Below, in pieces: positions 12,406 through 24,706 of a DNA stretch of 64,000 bases. Under the pieces are notes generated by a model, which saw nothing but the letters and a program-made list of their open reading frames with translations, was not told the origin of the DNA and did no database searches. Numbering within the stretch: the stretch's first letter is position 1; the number at the start of each line of letters is the position of its first letter. Made by a program: the position numbers and the translations under genes. Source of the stretch: Tetraselmis striata (taxonomy: Eukaryota; Chlorophyta; Chlorodendrophyceae; Chlorodendrales; Chlorodendraceae); contig VCJN01001049.1 of NCBI GenBank assembly GCA_006384855.1, positions 1-64,000 on the forward strand, written 5' to 3'.

Positions 12406-15400
12406 CTAGATGGCCGCCATGAGCTTCGCGCCCGCCCTGATTTTGATGTCCCCGTAGGGCTCCTTCTGCTCGAGGTCCAGGTAGTCCTTGGACTTGAGCA
12501 CCAGCATCTCGAAGAACCAGCGCGAGGCATCGAGACGCTTCTTGCCCGCCACCAGCCGGCTGAAGCCCACGATGTCGGGCCTGGCCCGCTGCCCCGCCTC
12601 GGCGGCCTTCGCCTTGGCCCTCTCCGACAGCCCGCGCACGTGCTTGAGCACCGCGCGCGTGTTGGAGGTGAACGTGGTGGCCGCGGCGTCGGAGTTGGCG
12701 TTGGGCTGCTCCTGCTCCTGGTCGCCCGACTGCATCAGCTCCACAGCGGCGGGCAAGCCCTCCTCCTCCTCCTCCTCCTCTTCCTCCCCTTCCCCCCCCT
12801 CTTCCTCCTCCACCTCGATCTCCTGCGCCGTCCCACGCCACATTTTCTCAGGATACAGGTGTTCCTTCAGACTTCCTCCCGGAACACTGGTACGATGAGC
12901 GCTCGTCACGCTATCCCATCTTTAGGGTTTTAGGGTTTTAGGGCACCGTAAGTAACAAACTATTTCTACGTCAGTACACCAAATGAGTCCGGCACCCGGT
13001 ACGGTACGCAGTCTGTAGTGGCTACCTAAAGAGGCGATATGGCTGCAAAAAAATGTTTGTTTATTCATGATTATTTTTATGATTCCTTTGTATCTTTTTC
13101 CCGATGGCCATTTGCAGCTAGCCGAAGTAAATGTATTACATATACATATGTATCTACACACGTATATATATGTATACATCTGTCTTGATATATATGTATA
13201 CATATATACATATATGTATATATACATATGTATTTGCAACCCCCCTCCCCGTGAAGAGAGAGAAACTATATCTGAGACCCCACCGCGCGATTCCACCGAG
13301 TGATCCGACCAGATGGCAGGTTGGAAAGGCGGGGCGAAGGAGGCCCGGGTCCGGCCGCCGCACCTCGCGCGCCTCGCCCGGGCCCTCCTCCGGCTCCTCC
13401 ACCACCTGCACCTCGTTGTCGCCAAAGCCGTCGTCGTCCGGCACGTACTCCGCCTCGGACGCCACCTCCTCGATGCCGTCCACCAGGTCGATGTCCACCG
13501 CGGCGCCCTCCGCACCGCCATCCTCCTGGGGCGCGTCCTGCCGGGCGGCACAACCAGGTGCATCAGCGCCACTGCGTGCCCCGGAGAACACCACCGAACA
13601 GCACGTCCCCGCAACGGACGGTACGATTGATGCCTGCGCATGGCACACATACAGTGTAGGTGATGTGACGACGTCCGTGGGGATCTAGAGATGTATACCC
13701 ATGTAGATACTCATTACCACACAAACACAAACGTTCTGCGGATAAATCACCCCTTTCCCTTGGAGGAGGTCAGAAAGGAATTTCCTGTTCATTTTCTATT
13801 CTGTTTCTGATTGCCAAACTTTCATCCTAATAGACTGAGAACAGTCAAAATCCATCCATACGTGAGCAGGAGAACTGCGAAACTATCAGGGAGATGCACA
13901 GGGCTATCGGCGCCGCACAGCAGCCGATTTGTCTCGGAGCTGCAAAGGCGGTTCTGGCATGGGCGTTTGAAGTAACGAAAACGGTACGATCATCATCGGC
14001 GTCAATGTTGGCTATGACCCCAAGGCACGCTGGGGCAAGAGGGACCGCGAGGCCGCACTGCACCTCCTCCAGCTCAGCTTCGTGGGCCGTCTCCTCCGGC
14101 ACATCCGCCGCCGCCGCCTGCTTGGCCGCCCGCTTGCGCGCCGCCTTGGCCTCCTTGGCCGCCACCGCCTCCCGCCGGTCCGCCGCCACCGCCGCCACGC
14201 GCGCCGCCACGGCCAAGTCGTTGGCCCGCTCCCACAGCTCGGTGAGCGGGCCGCTGAGCGGGCCCGGCACGGCGGGCAGCTTCATGGTGTTCTGCGTGTG
14301 AATCTGCTTGCGTCTCTTGTCCACCTGCATGCATGTGCACCAGAAAGGGGGGTCAGCAGTGTAAACAAAGCTGGATGCGGGGCGATGCGCGGCTTCATCC
14401 GCCAAGAGGCATCCACAGGGAGGTACATGCCGCCGCCAGCACAGAGGTATGCATGTGGTGCGCATAACTTGTGACCGCGGAGCGGTGTGATTCTAGTCAG
14501 CGCCAAATAAGGGAACAAGTGCGTACTGACAACGCAAGCTTTGTCCAGTCCGGTTAATATCACGGGAACATCACTACGGGCGCCGACGCGGTAGCATGGA
14601 CACCGGCGAGCAAGGGCCTGCCCTGCCCGCCAGAGGTCGAATGCGGACGAATGAATAGCAGAGCTACAGTGGATGTTCTCACAGGTTGCATACAAGCCCG
14701 ACCTGAGGCTCAAAATAGGACGGGCGGTAGAGCACCCGCCGTTCCTGACAGGGCCCACTTCCACGTGCCGGCGCACCTTTAATAAGAACCATTATGGTAA
14801 GCCTCAAATCGAGCTTGCAAGCAGCCTAGCAGAATATTCGCTTGGGTTCCGGTATTCTTTCGTCTCCATTTGACCTCTGACAGACTCTTGCTCGCACGCG
14901 CTCCTACTGCCGTATCCGCACCCGCAGTACATACTTTGGATAGCAGATCCCGGCCCCGCTTGGTGAGGCCGAAGCCAAAAACGCAGTGGCCGGAGTACCG
15001 TTCTCATAGTGTCTCGTCAGTGAGGGAGGAGGGGCACGCTGCCGGTTTTACCTTGGCGCCGCCGGGCAGCTGGAAGGCCGCGCGGAAGCCGCGCTTGGCC
15101 AGCAGCGGCGCGCGGTTCGCGAGCAGCGCGCGGATGGCCGCCCCGGGCAGCTCCGTGGCGGGCCGCCCATGGGCGCCGTCGTCCACCTGCGCCTGGGGTC
15201 GCAGGCCCCACCGCGCCGCGTCAGCCAGTCAGCCATTCAGGCGGCGAATGCCGCTCGGGCATCGCCACCATCACCACCCCACCCTTGGCACAGAGCGGCA
15301 ACTCTCAGGGGCAATCCCGCACATCTGAAGATGGTTTAGGAGCAACACATGTCTGTATGACAGTGTCACATAGCGACAGTACAACATAGCGACAGACATG

Positions 15401-17544
15401 TCCGTATGACATAGTGTCACATAGCGAGTACCGAAAACAATACACGCTACATGTGTGTGTGCCTGTGACATGTAGTACTGCGTTATGTGTATCTACGCGG
15501 CAGATGAATGGATATTGTACACATTGTTCATCTTCACAAAACCGAACCTTAATCTTAAAAAAGCCCTAGAAACGCAGCGTATACACTCCTCCCATGCACT
15601 GTACAGTCTAAGCGCGGTGAATGTTTTGTGTGCTGGGATGCGTTGGTTTGTCGCAACCAGAGAAGTGTGGTTTCCATAGGGATTGCAATGCCCCCCCCCC
15701 CCCACCCCCCCCCTCGCCCCCTGGCTCCTCTCTGACCCGCTCGGAAGGGGGGCGAGCACCCCCGGGTGCCTCGCTTCCTACCTCTGTGGCCCTGGCTGAC
15801 CTCTGGCGCGCCGCGCCGGCATGCGCCTCCCCCTCGCCGCCCGCCCAGGGCGCCTCCTCCACCACCACCCCGCCCACGCCCAGCTCCGGCGCCGCCTCGG
15901 GGGTCGCCTCCGGCGAATCGTCCACCACGCCGAGTTCGATGCCGGGGGTGTCCGCGCCCGGCAGGCCCGGGGTGTCGCCCTGCCCCGGAGTGCCACCCGC
16001 CGCAGGCGCACCCGGCGTCGCCAGGCTCCCGAGGGCGGTGTCCTCCTCCACCACCTCCACCACCTCGTCGTCCTGGTAGTCGTCGTCACCCATGTCGTGA
16101 TCGCTGCCACCGCCCGCGGCCTGCAGGTCCGCCGACCCCAGCAGGTCCTGCCCGATGTCGAGCGCCGCACCCTCGCCTGCGCCATCGTCCGCCGACCTCA
16201 GCTGCTCCGGCTGGTCATCCTCCATGTCCGAGTGGGTCTCGATGTTCTGCGGAGCAGGGCAACGCCGTGCTCAGTTGACGAGCTCTCTCTTGCCTATCAC
16301 GGCCCCCGTGTCGGGAGGCAGCGATGTCAATGGAGGGGCCACGGGGAATGGGAGGGGGGAGAAGCTCACCTCCAGGTCCAGCTCCTGCCCGGCATCAAAA
16401 ACCTCATCTGCAGGTGATGAGGCGGCAGCGTCTCATCAGCGCCCCGAGATTGGATGGCGAGGGAAGGGCATCATGGCTGGGCGAGGGGGGGCGGGTGGCT
16501 TGTCCCGGCATGAAGTGAAGGCCAGAAAGGCAGGCGGGTGGGTAGGGAGTTGAGGCGGCAGGCGCGCACCGTGCGCGGGTGTTGCGTCAAAGGCGAGTGC
16601 GTTGAAGTCCGCATCCAGAGTGATGGACTCGTCCCTGACCGTGAAGGCCAGATCGTCGTACATCTCCTCGTGCTCGCCGTGCTCAAACCTGTCGATAGGG
16701 TGATGGGGGGGGGCGCATCAGCGCCAGGAACTGGGTTCCCTAGGCAGACGAAGGGGGCTGGGGGACTGGTCGCACGTGAGCGTAATGGAGCCGGTGGCCG
16801 CATCGGTGAAGACTTCCAGGTTGTCATAGTTCTCGGGCAGCGTGATGGCCGCCAGGTTGGCCGTCGCCTGGTCCTCCGGCAGGTCCACCAGCCCGGTCTG
16901 CGCAAATGCCTGAGGGCCAGACGAGCAGGCGGGGCGAGCTTGGGCGGGTGGACGTTCCACTGCTGAGGCATGGCATGAGTGATGGCATTGGCAGGCAGCG
17001 GCGGCGTTGTGGACGGCGAGGCACGGGCCAGCACGCACCGATTTGATCTTCAGCAGTGCATCGTTGCAGTCCTGGAACAGGTAGCCCACCTTGCGCGAGT
17101 AGATGCGGACCACGCCCAGCAGCAGCTGGCCCGAGAGGCGGAGCGCGAGCGGCGCCTCCGGGTTGATGATGGAGTCTATGGGCGGCGGTGGTGGCCAGAG
17201 CACAGCAGCCACCCAGCAATCGGAGGTCAGCTCCCTGCCCAGCGAACCCCACCTGCTCCGCCATTGGCATGCCCCATACGCTTCCAGCGAAGGCGGCGCG
17301 GTGTTTTACTGGGCTGTGGGTGGGCTGGGCTGGGCTAGGCTGGGTGGAGAGCTGGGCTAGGCTAGGCGTGGTGGGGCGTGCAGCCCAAGCGCGATGGGAG
17401 TTAAGGGGGTGGGGGCGCACCAACTGACAGCGTGATGCTAGTCTCGAACACCTGGTGGCGCTTCAGGCGGCGCTCTAGGTGGGCGGCGATCCATATGGTG
17501 CCGAGCGGGCCCTTTTTGGCCAGGATTTGCGTGGAGTAGAACAT
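12406..17544 (-). CDS. RAD21: Cohesin kleisin subunit RAD21/SCC1
   Basis: RAD21 closes the SMC1-SMC3 ring of cohesin in the nucleus and is cut by separase at anaphase. Ten exons join in phase: 17421-17544, 17039-17175, 16776-16909, 16570-16688, 16370-16407, 15782-16246, 15052-15186, 14064-14324, 13364-13537 and 12406-12822 (stop TAG), giving about 667 residues. The N-terminal domain starts MFYSTQILAKKGPLGTIWIA, followed by LALRLSGQLLLGVVRIYSRK and YLFQDCNDALLKIK, which are highly diagnostic. The middle is acidic and disordered. The C-terminal winged-helix domain has FFEMLVLKSKDYL and PYGDIKI, contacting the SMC1 head. A run of about nine Glu near residue 541 comes from a TCC microsatellite. 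No conserved separase site could be assigned with confidence. Both termini match the family, so the gene looks complete. A meiotic REC8 paralogue is the main alternative. Confidence 0.93.
12923..12943 (+). repeat. Interstitial telomere-like repeat (TTTTAGGG)
   Basis: About two and a half TTTTAGGG units lie in the last intron of RAD21. This unit is the known Chlamydomonas telomere repeat; the plant unit would be TTTAGGG. Confidence 0.75.
13139..13236 (+). repeat. TATATG/CATATA microsatellite in a RAD21 intron
   Basis: Alternating ATACATATGTATAT-type units occur in the last RAD21 intron, of the same kind as the array at 4430-4705. Confidence 0.8.
15691..15718 (+). repeat. Poly(C) tract in RAD21 intron 6 (poly(G) on the coding strand)
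   Basis: C13-A-C9 plus a short further run lies about 70 nt downstream of the intron 6 donor. On the RAD21 strand it is G-rich, so it is not a polypyrimidine tract. Confidence 0.85.
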
Positions 17545-20343
17545 GGTGGTGGCCGCACGGTTGGACCAGGTCGAGTCGCGTCTTGTTTGTCAGCGGCCGA
17601 GCCGGGCGCACGGGCGGCGTGGCAGCGCCGTCCAGCACAGCCCGGGCAGCGCCCACCCTGAGCGGAAACAGCGGAGGATGGGACGGGGCAGCGGAGGCTC
17701 CCGGTGTGTCGAGGTTGGTTGTGGCCCGGGGTCCTGCGCGCAGAGCTATATATGACAGGACACCGCCTGATGCGCGCGTGACGGCGCTTGACCGTTGCTC
17801 GAAATAACTACAATTCAAAAATGAACAATAACAAACGGATGAGTGTCCATGGATGTCGCTTTATTTTCAGCCAGCATCAGCGAGTCAGAGTGTACGCACG
17901 GTAAACCGCCAACTAGCGAAACCGCCCAGTCGGTATGCGGGCACCTCCGTGCCTCTTCCAAGCCGCCACCCTGGTGCGTTTGTAGAGGAGACGTCTGCTC
18001 GATGGGTATGGTTACACGCGTGGTCCGTGTGTAACCAATTGACGGGCTAGAGTCGGGCAAAGGCAAAGTACTACGATACGAGAGACGCTGCAAGGGTTTC
18101 GCTGGTGCCAGTCCTGTCCCGGGGGCGGGAAAAAAACCTACCTGTACGATACAGGCGGCAGGCACCGGGGAGGGGGGGGGGGGGGGGGTATCTGCCAGTA
18201 CCGTGGTACTTGCGCTCGCTGGACGCAGGACGCTCGCACGTACGAGTATATGTAGCCACAAGAGACTTCCTTGGGTCCTGAGCTTGGTGGCGGCTCGAGA
18301 GCGTGCTCGCTGCCTCATCAAACGGCGCAGATTCGTCCGCCACCCAGTTGCCGAAGCCGCACAACGCGTCCGTGGATCGCCCTACTCGCTCAACCGCCTC
18401 CCGTGCTCGCGTGGCCTGGACTCTCAACCGGGCGCGCGTCACTCATCCATCCCGCCTCGTGCTGAGGGCGGCCGCTTTTTACCGGCTTAAGTTTATCTTG
18501 TATTACCATAAGGAACTCTTGTTAGGCAGAAGTCATGATTGTCAATGAAAAGCATGCGCGGTATGCGCCCACGCACTGTAGGAACCGCAGCACCCGCCGA
18601 TACAGCCGGGCCTTTCTCCGACGGTCCAGCACCCACAGCTGGCCACAAGTTATGATTCGCAAATGAAACGAGCGCGCGGGACGCGCAATAATACGCCCTC
18701 GAACGCACAACATTCGTCCGCTGCGGCCTCCTCCTCCGGCCATGTATCGTCATAACCGTTCCCATCAGCTCGCGTTGGGAGACGCGCATGCCGGGTCTGG
18801 CAGCCTGAGCGCCGCGCAACCGCAGCAACTGCTTCTGCTTTGAGGGATGGCCGGCCCGCCGGCGGCTAAACCCGTAGCCCCACGGCCACCAAACCGCCAA
18901 GGTCGGCGGGCCGCAGCCGGGAGCCCCGTGCGCGTTGTCAGCCCCACTAGTCCAGTGGCCGTCCATGACCCAAACAAAGCCGCACGAGTCCATCCAAGCC
19001 CCCTCAGTGGCGAGGGTAGCCCGCAGGGCTGCAAGCGCGACGTGCCCAACCAGCCTTCGCACAGCCCAGCAAGAAGTCGCACATGCTCCGCTGGCATGCG
19101 GGGGGCCCATCCCGACGGCAAGGCCTCGCAGCCCGGCAACTCCGTGTAGGACGGGGCAACGGCGACGGCGAGGAGGACGACTCTGCAGCAGACATCGGCG
19201 AGCTTGAAGCCGCATGCGGTAGCAATAAGGGGGAAGTTCAACACGAGATCAGTTCGCCCGACAACTCGAGGGCAGCCGCGCCGCGTGTGTCTTCGCCAAG
19301 AGTACCGCCGGGTGCGTGCCACGGCCCACGCCCCTCAGGGTCCCCGGCAGCGACGCGCAGGAGATGTGAGCCGAGGAATCAAGCCGGGGGAGGGGCATGC
19401 TCGGGACGATCGTCCGCCATGGTGTCACATGGTGGCTCCTATTGGAGGAAATACGGTCCTACAATGGAAGGGGGATCTGGTCGGAGGAATGAGCTCCTAC
19501 AACGTTTCTCCGACCATTCATAGATAGGGGAAATGACCTCACCGATGGATGATAACTTCGGGCGCGCGTCGACCGTTTTCCTACACTCGGGTAATACGGA
19601 AGAATCCTAGCGATTTCTACATTGTAGGATTTTCATTAACGAATGATAACTTCTGCCTTAGCAGTCGCTACTGCCTTTAGCGGTAGATTTTTTTGCTGGC
19701 CTTTTTGGAAGGATTAATTCACACGATTCCGCCGACCTGGTGGTACACGTACCTGTACGGGGTACTCGGATGACTGCGAACGGGGACAATCAAAAGCTCA
19801 ATAATACAGGCGTCAAAAGTATTAATGAACGGGTGGGTCTTAATCCGTGCGCAGGCTGCACGCCACATGTCGCCAAACTGATTGCCGCCCTGTGGGCATA
19901 TAAGGATTATCCTTATTTTCCCTCGAGCTAGCCGCCCCTAGTAGTCGCACAATTAATGCGATGGCGCATCGTGGACACATACGCATTTACATCTAAGGAT
20001 TAGCAGTGGTGAAATGCTACATCGATCTTGCCGGATGCAAAGGTGGTACATCGCATGTATGCGGTGTACATCTTAGGTTATCTAGGGTATTTCTATGCCC
20101 TACTCTGAAAACATGCGGGGTCATGTTGCGGCTACTGGATGCGTCGCAGGCCCATGGCCGCGCTTGGCGAATGTGCTTCAAAATTCAGCGATACCCGCCC
20201 GCTACGCGTGCGCCCCGGAAAACCGGAAATTGCCGGTTAGCTAGAAAATGCGCAAAAATCGCAGTATACGCGCGCAGTACATATGGTCGTAGTGTGGCTG
20301 TAAACTATTGCGCGGTACTTATTCTCACGCGGGCATAGGGCAA

Positions 20344-20344
<1 letters not shown>

Positions 20345-20375
<31 letters not shown>
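20345..20375 (+). repeat. Poly(G) tract of 31 bp
   Basis: This is an uninterrupted G-run in intergenic DNA. Confidence 0.95.
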
Positions 20376-20447
20376 CTACTTGGCCGAGAAAGCTCCCCCG
20401 CGTCCCGAACGTCTTGGTTATGATAGCGCCCACGTGAAGCTCGGCAT

Positions 20448-20837
20448 TCATCTCTTGCGCTGCCGTGCTTGCCGCCATGCCACCATCAGATGACACCGAA
20501 CGCCCCACCCCGCCCCTGGGTAGTGCGGGGATCGCTGATTCGTTTCGGGGAGACGAGAGGGGCGGAGAGGGCGGCGGGGGCGATGGCGGCGGCGACGGTA
20601 TCGATGCATATCACCCGGCTCGTCCCGCGTTCCGGTCAGAGCAGAGGCGGACGGAGCAGAGGCGTGACGGCCGTACGGTGCAGCAGCTACCGCAAGGGCG
20701 CCATCACCACCGGCTGCGACACGCGCGGCGGTGTCCGGAGGCGACGTGGCGCACGCCTCCGTCCATTTGTGCGTGTCGTAGAACCGATTCTTCGTGAACG
20801 AGGCGCCACACGCGCAGCAACGCATTTTCTTGGTAAC
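20448..20837 (-). CDS. Unrecognised frame with an N-terminal zinc-finger-like motif
   Basis: A 125-residue frame begins with ATG in an A-rich context. It has CCACGASF followed by a His and a Cys at finger-like spacing (residues 3-25). The remainder is Ala/Arg-rich without structure. It may be a fragment of a mobile-element ORF. No splice partners are evident. Confidence 0.2.
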   Translation of the reverse strand, partial: VTKKMRCCACGASFTKNRFYDTHKWTEACATSPPDTAARVAAGGDGALAVAAAPYGRHASAPSASALTGTRDEPGDMHRYRRRRHRPRRPLRPSRLPETNQRSPHYPGAGWGVRCHLMVAWRQARQRKR

Positions 20838-22463
20838 CCCTTCCCAAGTCCCCTTAGCAGCGGTTTAGCCCTTTTTGCCCTCAGGAACACGCGCTAGGAG
20901 TTGCGACGCCCCATGGCACACCACAACTCAGCGCCGGCGGCTTGCAGCGGCGGGGGTTGGTATGGGTCAGTCACTGGCGCTCCGGCGGCTCCGGCGCATG
21001 GTGAAGTGTCCGCGCGACTGCAATTTAGCCGGCTTGAGACCTACGGTACCGTTGGGCGTTGCGTCGTCACGGAGCTGGTGAGGCGGTAAAGTACAGAGTG
21101 GCGAAAGTCCCAACGATTACGGATAGGCGCGCAAGGCGCGATGTGGGTCCAATGTGCTATGGGGATGGCACAACATGCTACTACTGGTACCATGTTACGG
21201 AACGCGGGCGAGCCGGGCACATCCTTGCGACTATTGAGCCTACCAGTAGCAGAAATGCTTTTTACATCAGTGCTTTAACATATGCGCACTACAAATAGAA
21301 CTAACAACAACTATGAAAGGTTGCCAGCAAAAGAGAGACATAAGCCTGAAACCAAGGTCGAGCAGGAGGCCAAGGAGCCAAGAACCAAGGAAGAGCCAAG
21401 GGAACCACGAAGTCGCCGAGCTGCAAGGAACCAAAGGGTCAAGGGAAGCACTGAAGCCAAGTAACGACAGAAAGACCGAAAGGGGAACATGAAACCGATG
21501 GGGGCCACCGCCCCAGGGTAGGCCATCAGCCGCGGCGAGTACGCTTGAAGCCAATGACCCGGATCATAGCAACACAGGCCGACGAGCGACGCGACGCATG
21601 CGCTAGAGCACCATCACGTGCCGCGCGCGCGGCCGCGACCCCGCCAAGAACGTTGTCTGCACGTGCCATGTTGATGAGCAAGGAGAAACGGCGGCGCCAC
21701 GCGTACAAGAGCTGGCCGAATTTTTGGCCAATGTGTGTGTGTGGCTAGCTTTCGAGAGCTCCACAAAGAAGGCCTCAGCGTGCGGGGCCAGCGAGCGGAT
21801 CTCGGAAACGGCGAAAGGAACAAAGCGAAGCATGCCGCCGGCGTTTCGGACACCCTCGTCATACTTTTGTAGCAGAAAATGTGCGATTATACGCTAAATA
21901 CGATGATTATACGCCCATTCCCTCGGAAAATCGCGATTACGTGCCATATTACGGTATAATTACGAGACAGTCCGGGAGGCTAGTGAATAGGCTGCTCCCG
22001 CCCGAGTTATACACACACCCCTCCCCACCCGTAGGCGGATCTCGGAAAGGCTAACGCAAGGCCGAGGTCGTTTATGAATTATTTTTCGCAGCCCCCGTAC
22101 ATGGCTACCTACTCCCCAGCGGCGCTAGCAAGCGCTATACCGGGACTACGAGTATTATTTGAAAAGCCTCCCGTAGGGCTCCCCGGCCGTCGCGAGATCC
22201 GAGGATTGTCATCGACAACCAGCCACCCCGCCGCTCAGCCCCCTACCGCACCGAGCCGAGCACGGGTCTCAGGGGTTACCAGCGCCCAACGCGTGAAGGT
22301 GGGCGGGGGTGGTGCCGCCATGCCTGCCGCACTCATGATCCTCCGCTTCTGGTGGGCCGCTGCCTTGTGGCGGGCGCCGGAATGCTCTAAGCATGTTTAT
22401 GTGATTACCCCCTAATGTTTACTGTCCTAGTGCAACTACCCGAACGGTATGATAGTGGTTTCA

Positions 22464-23910
22464 ACCAGGGTGGAGCTGCAGTCCACTTTCCTTTATTGCA
22501 TGCATGCTGCAGTCAACATGCTGCAATAATGCATGCTGCAGTGCAGCCTGCAATAGCACTGAAACTGCCGATTGTAGGGAAGGGCGGGACAGTCAGGGGC
22601 AAAGGGGCAGCCATGGCGGATGCAGAGGGACAGCAATCGTGGTGGAAGATGTAATATATACATCATTACTTTGTCAACATAGGGGAAAAGCCTATTGTGT
22701 GTGCATTTGTGTGTGTCCAACGATGATGTCCCAACGCATGCATAGTGAAATACGCGTAAAAAAGCATGAAACTTCCTCTAATCTCCCGCCTCTCGGCTCC
22801 ATGCTGCTACAGCATGGACTCCACCGCTTCCTATTGAATGCGGCTGGCCTCCCCCTCGCCCTCGCCCTCAAGGACTTGGCTGGCCAGCCAATCCTCTCCG
22901 CATGGCTTGAGTAGATCCGCCGCCACGGCGCTGAAAGCAGCCTCTCCGTAGTACGACGCCAGTAGCGCCTTGACCTTGGCATCCAGGTCCAGGTTCCTCT
23001 GAACGAAGACGCAGGCACCCATGTTCTCCGGGTTCATTCTATTTCTTAAGTGCATGGTGATAAGACCAGCGCGCTCGTACTCAATCTGTGAGCCCGGCAC
23101 ACATACAGCAATCCTAGGTAATTCAGGGATGAGGGGAAAAGAAGAAGGGCATACGCGGATGAACCTGGTTTTCACCGGGGTGGTGAACGTTAGCGCTGCC
23201 TTGCCAAAGCGGACACACACATCGTCGGCGTACAGTGTGTTTTTGACTTTGAATTTTCACACATCCTTGTGGTGATCTTTTTGACTTTGATGGTCTGCGG
23301 GTAGGGAGCAGGCGGCAGTCGGCAAACATCAGCCAGCAGTAAAAGGGGGGGTAAAGTCAACATGTGTGTTGTGTGTGTGTGTGTGTGGGGGGGGGGGGGG
23401 CACCACATATGTTTTGGCTTAGGCCAGGAGCACAGCTCCGCTGCAGTGCTGGCCGCGGCGGCGGCGATGCTGTCCTCCGCCATCGCCTCGTCCGCCATCG
23501 CCGCTGCGCCCTGCTTCGCGGCAGATTGGTCTCCCTTCATTTAATTGACGAAAAGTGACGAGAGGAGGATGACATGTAGTGGTGCCTGGGTGAGCGTGAA
23601 GTGAGGATAGGTTCGGCAGGTGTGTGTGGTCTGCTGGCCGATGCCCCGATGCGGCGACGTGTGATGGTACGGGCGAGTACGGTGCTATCCGCTGCGCTCC
23701 GACAGCCGAAACCGTCGCCATACATACAGCTTATTATCATTGGCGGGCGCCATATCCAAACGTTATCCAGTGAGATTTGGGGCACTTTGGGTAACTGCAC
23801 TGCAGCCCCTTTTCGGGAAGTACTGTAGGCTGCAGTGCAGGAGCTTAACTGCATGCTGCAGTTTCTGCAGCCTGCAGTTAGTGCTGTAGATACTGCAGCC
23901 CAACCCTGGT
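22464..23910. mobile_element. 1.45-kb DNA transposon with CTGCAG subterminal repeats
   Basis: The left end (22464-22482) starts ACCAGGGTGGAGCTGCAGT. The right end (23892-23910) is its inverted repeat with 17 of 19 matches. Both ends are flanked by TTCA (22460-22463 and 23911-23914), a candidate 4-bp target duplication. Both subterminal regions are crowded with CTGCAG/TGCATGCTGCAG motifs (22476-22560 and 23795-23900), as expected for transposase-binding arrays. No transposase is visible. It carries minus-strand exons of unknown origin, so it looks non-autonomous and possibly gene-carrying. Confidence 0.65.
22829..23540 (-). CDS. Unrecognised spliced gene or captured gene fragment inside the transposon
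   Basis: A first exon beginning at ATG 23540 reads an Ala-rich leader (MKGDQSAAKQGAAAMADEAM...) up to a donor near 23405 followed by a poly(C) tract. Later exons read NTLYADDVCVRFGKAALTF, and after an intron ending CACAG, IEYERAGLITMHLRNRM through a Glu/Gly tail ending at about 22831. The clean intron borders (FIR|GTATGC...CACAG|IEYE) suggest genuine exons. I do not recognise the family. Exon joining between the leader and the core is uncertain. Confidence 0.35.
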
Positions 23911-23919
23911 TTCAACCGG

Positions 23920-24110
23920 TGAATGAAGTTATAGGTACTAGCGGGTTTCCAAACATGTTGATGCCCCATCGCCCGTGAGCCATGCTTTCCCGGCCGGGGA
24001 GCTACTTAGGACAGCCACTGCCAGCTCGCATGCCATCTTCCACCTCGCTGCGGCCTTCCGCAACGCCCTCCCGTTTTCCGGTTCCGCCTTCATCCGGGTC
24101 CGCCTCCACA
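23920..24110 (-). repeat. Dispersed repeat family R2, copy 1 (partial)
   Basis: The reverse complement shares long blocks, including CTGTCCTAAGTAGCTCCCCG and CGGGCGATGGGGCA, with repeats at about 39893 and 42062. It lies immediately beside the 1.45-kb element. Confidence 0.65.
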
Positions 24111-24332
24111 TTTTTCCTCCTCTTTCGGTGTGCCTCCTTGGCCAGAGAATGCCGCTTCTTCATTGTAAAACAGCCTTCGCACCCTCTGGCAAAACCAGAC
24201 ACGATTTTATGTTTGAAATCCTTGCTTGTTAGTCGTCGCGACAGGTAAATCTGAAAAGGCGTGCGTGCGTAATCCGTGTATCACGTATAAATAACGAACA
24301 TGTATCAGATCCAATATTGTGTGTAGTGTGTA

Positions 24333-24368
<36 letters not shown>

Positions 24369-24437
24369 GCATATTTGTTAGTATGTACACACAGGTATAT
24401 ATACGTGTGTGTGTGTGTGTATATATATTAGGGAAAC

Positions 24438-24468
24438 GTTATTAGGTTCATGGTGAACCCGGTTCACC
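24438..24468 (+). repeat. Left terminal inverted repeat of the MULE
   Basis: It begins GTTATTAGGTTCATGGTGAA and is an inverted match of 27989-28019 with a single mismatch. TSD ATATATTA lies at 24423-24430. Confidence 0.85.
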
Positions 24469-24706
24469 ACAGTACATTATGTGTTATTCAAAAATCAGTA
24501 CTTTTGACTGATGTTCCCGGCGCACACGCCGCGCGTAGCTCGCGCGCGCTGCCGCCGCGCGACGGTCGGCTCGGTGGAGACGTTGCCATCATGCCGGTGT
24601 CCTGCTATTACCCTTTGACATAGACCACGATAGCGCATCCGTTGACCAGGACGACACTCTTGCCTACCCCCTACGCGCGTGCCCGCTGCGTGAGTGGGTT
24701 CCGATT

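Larger units (their letters stand above)
17545..22459. other. Gene-poor interval upstream of RAD21
   Basis: No gene is recognised. It holds the RAD21 promoter side, a short LINE-tail fragment (about 18080-18145, +), poly(G) runs at 18172-18188 and 20345-20375, and frames with little support. One minus-strand frame (20448-20825) starts MRCCACGASF and has a CxxC...H...C pattern like a zinc finger, possibly a decayed retroelement ORF. Another on + (19083-19523) contains a chance-looking WRKYG. The region 21267-21490 is a simple AAGGAACC-like, Lys/Glu-rich stretch. Confidence 0.45.

Noticed and set aside
19435-19490. WRKYG motif suggesting a WRKY transcription factor
   Set aside because: The expected glutamine-lysine after WRKYG and the zinc ligands of the WRKY fold are absent; the frame is short and lies in repeat-like DNA.
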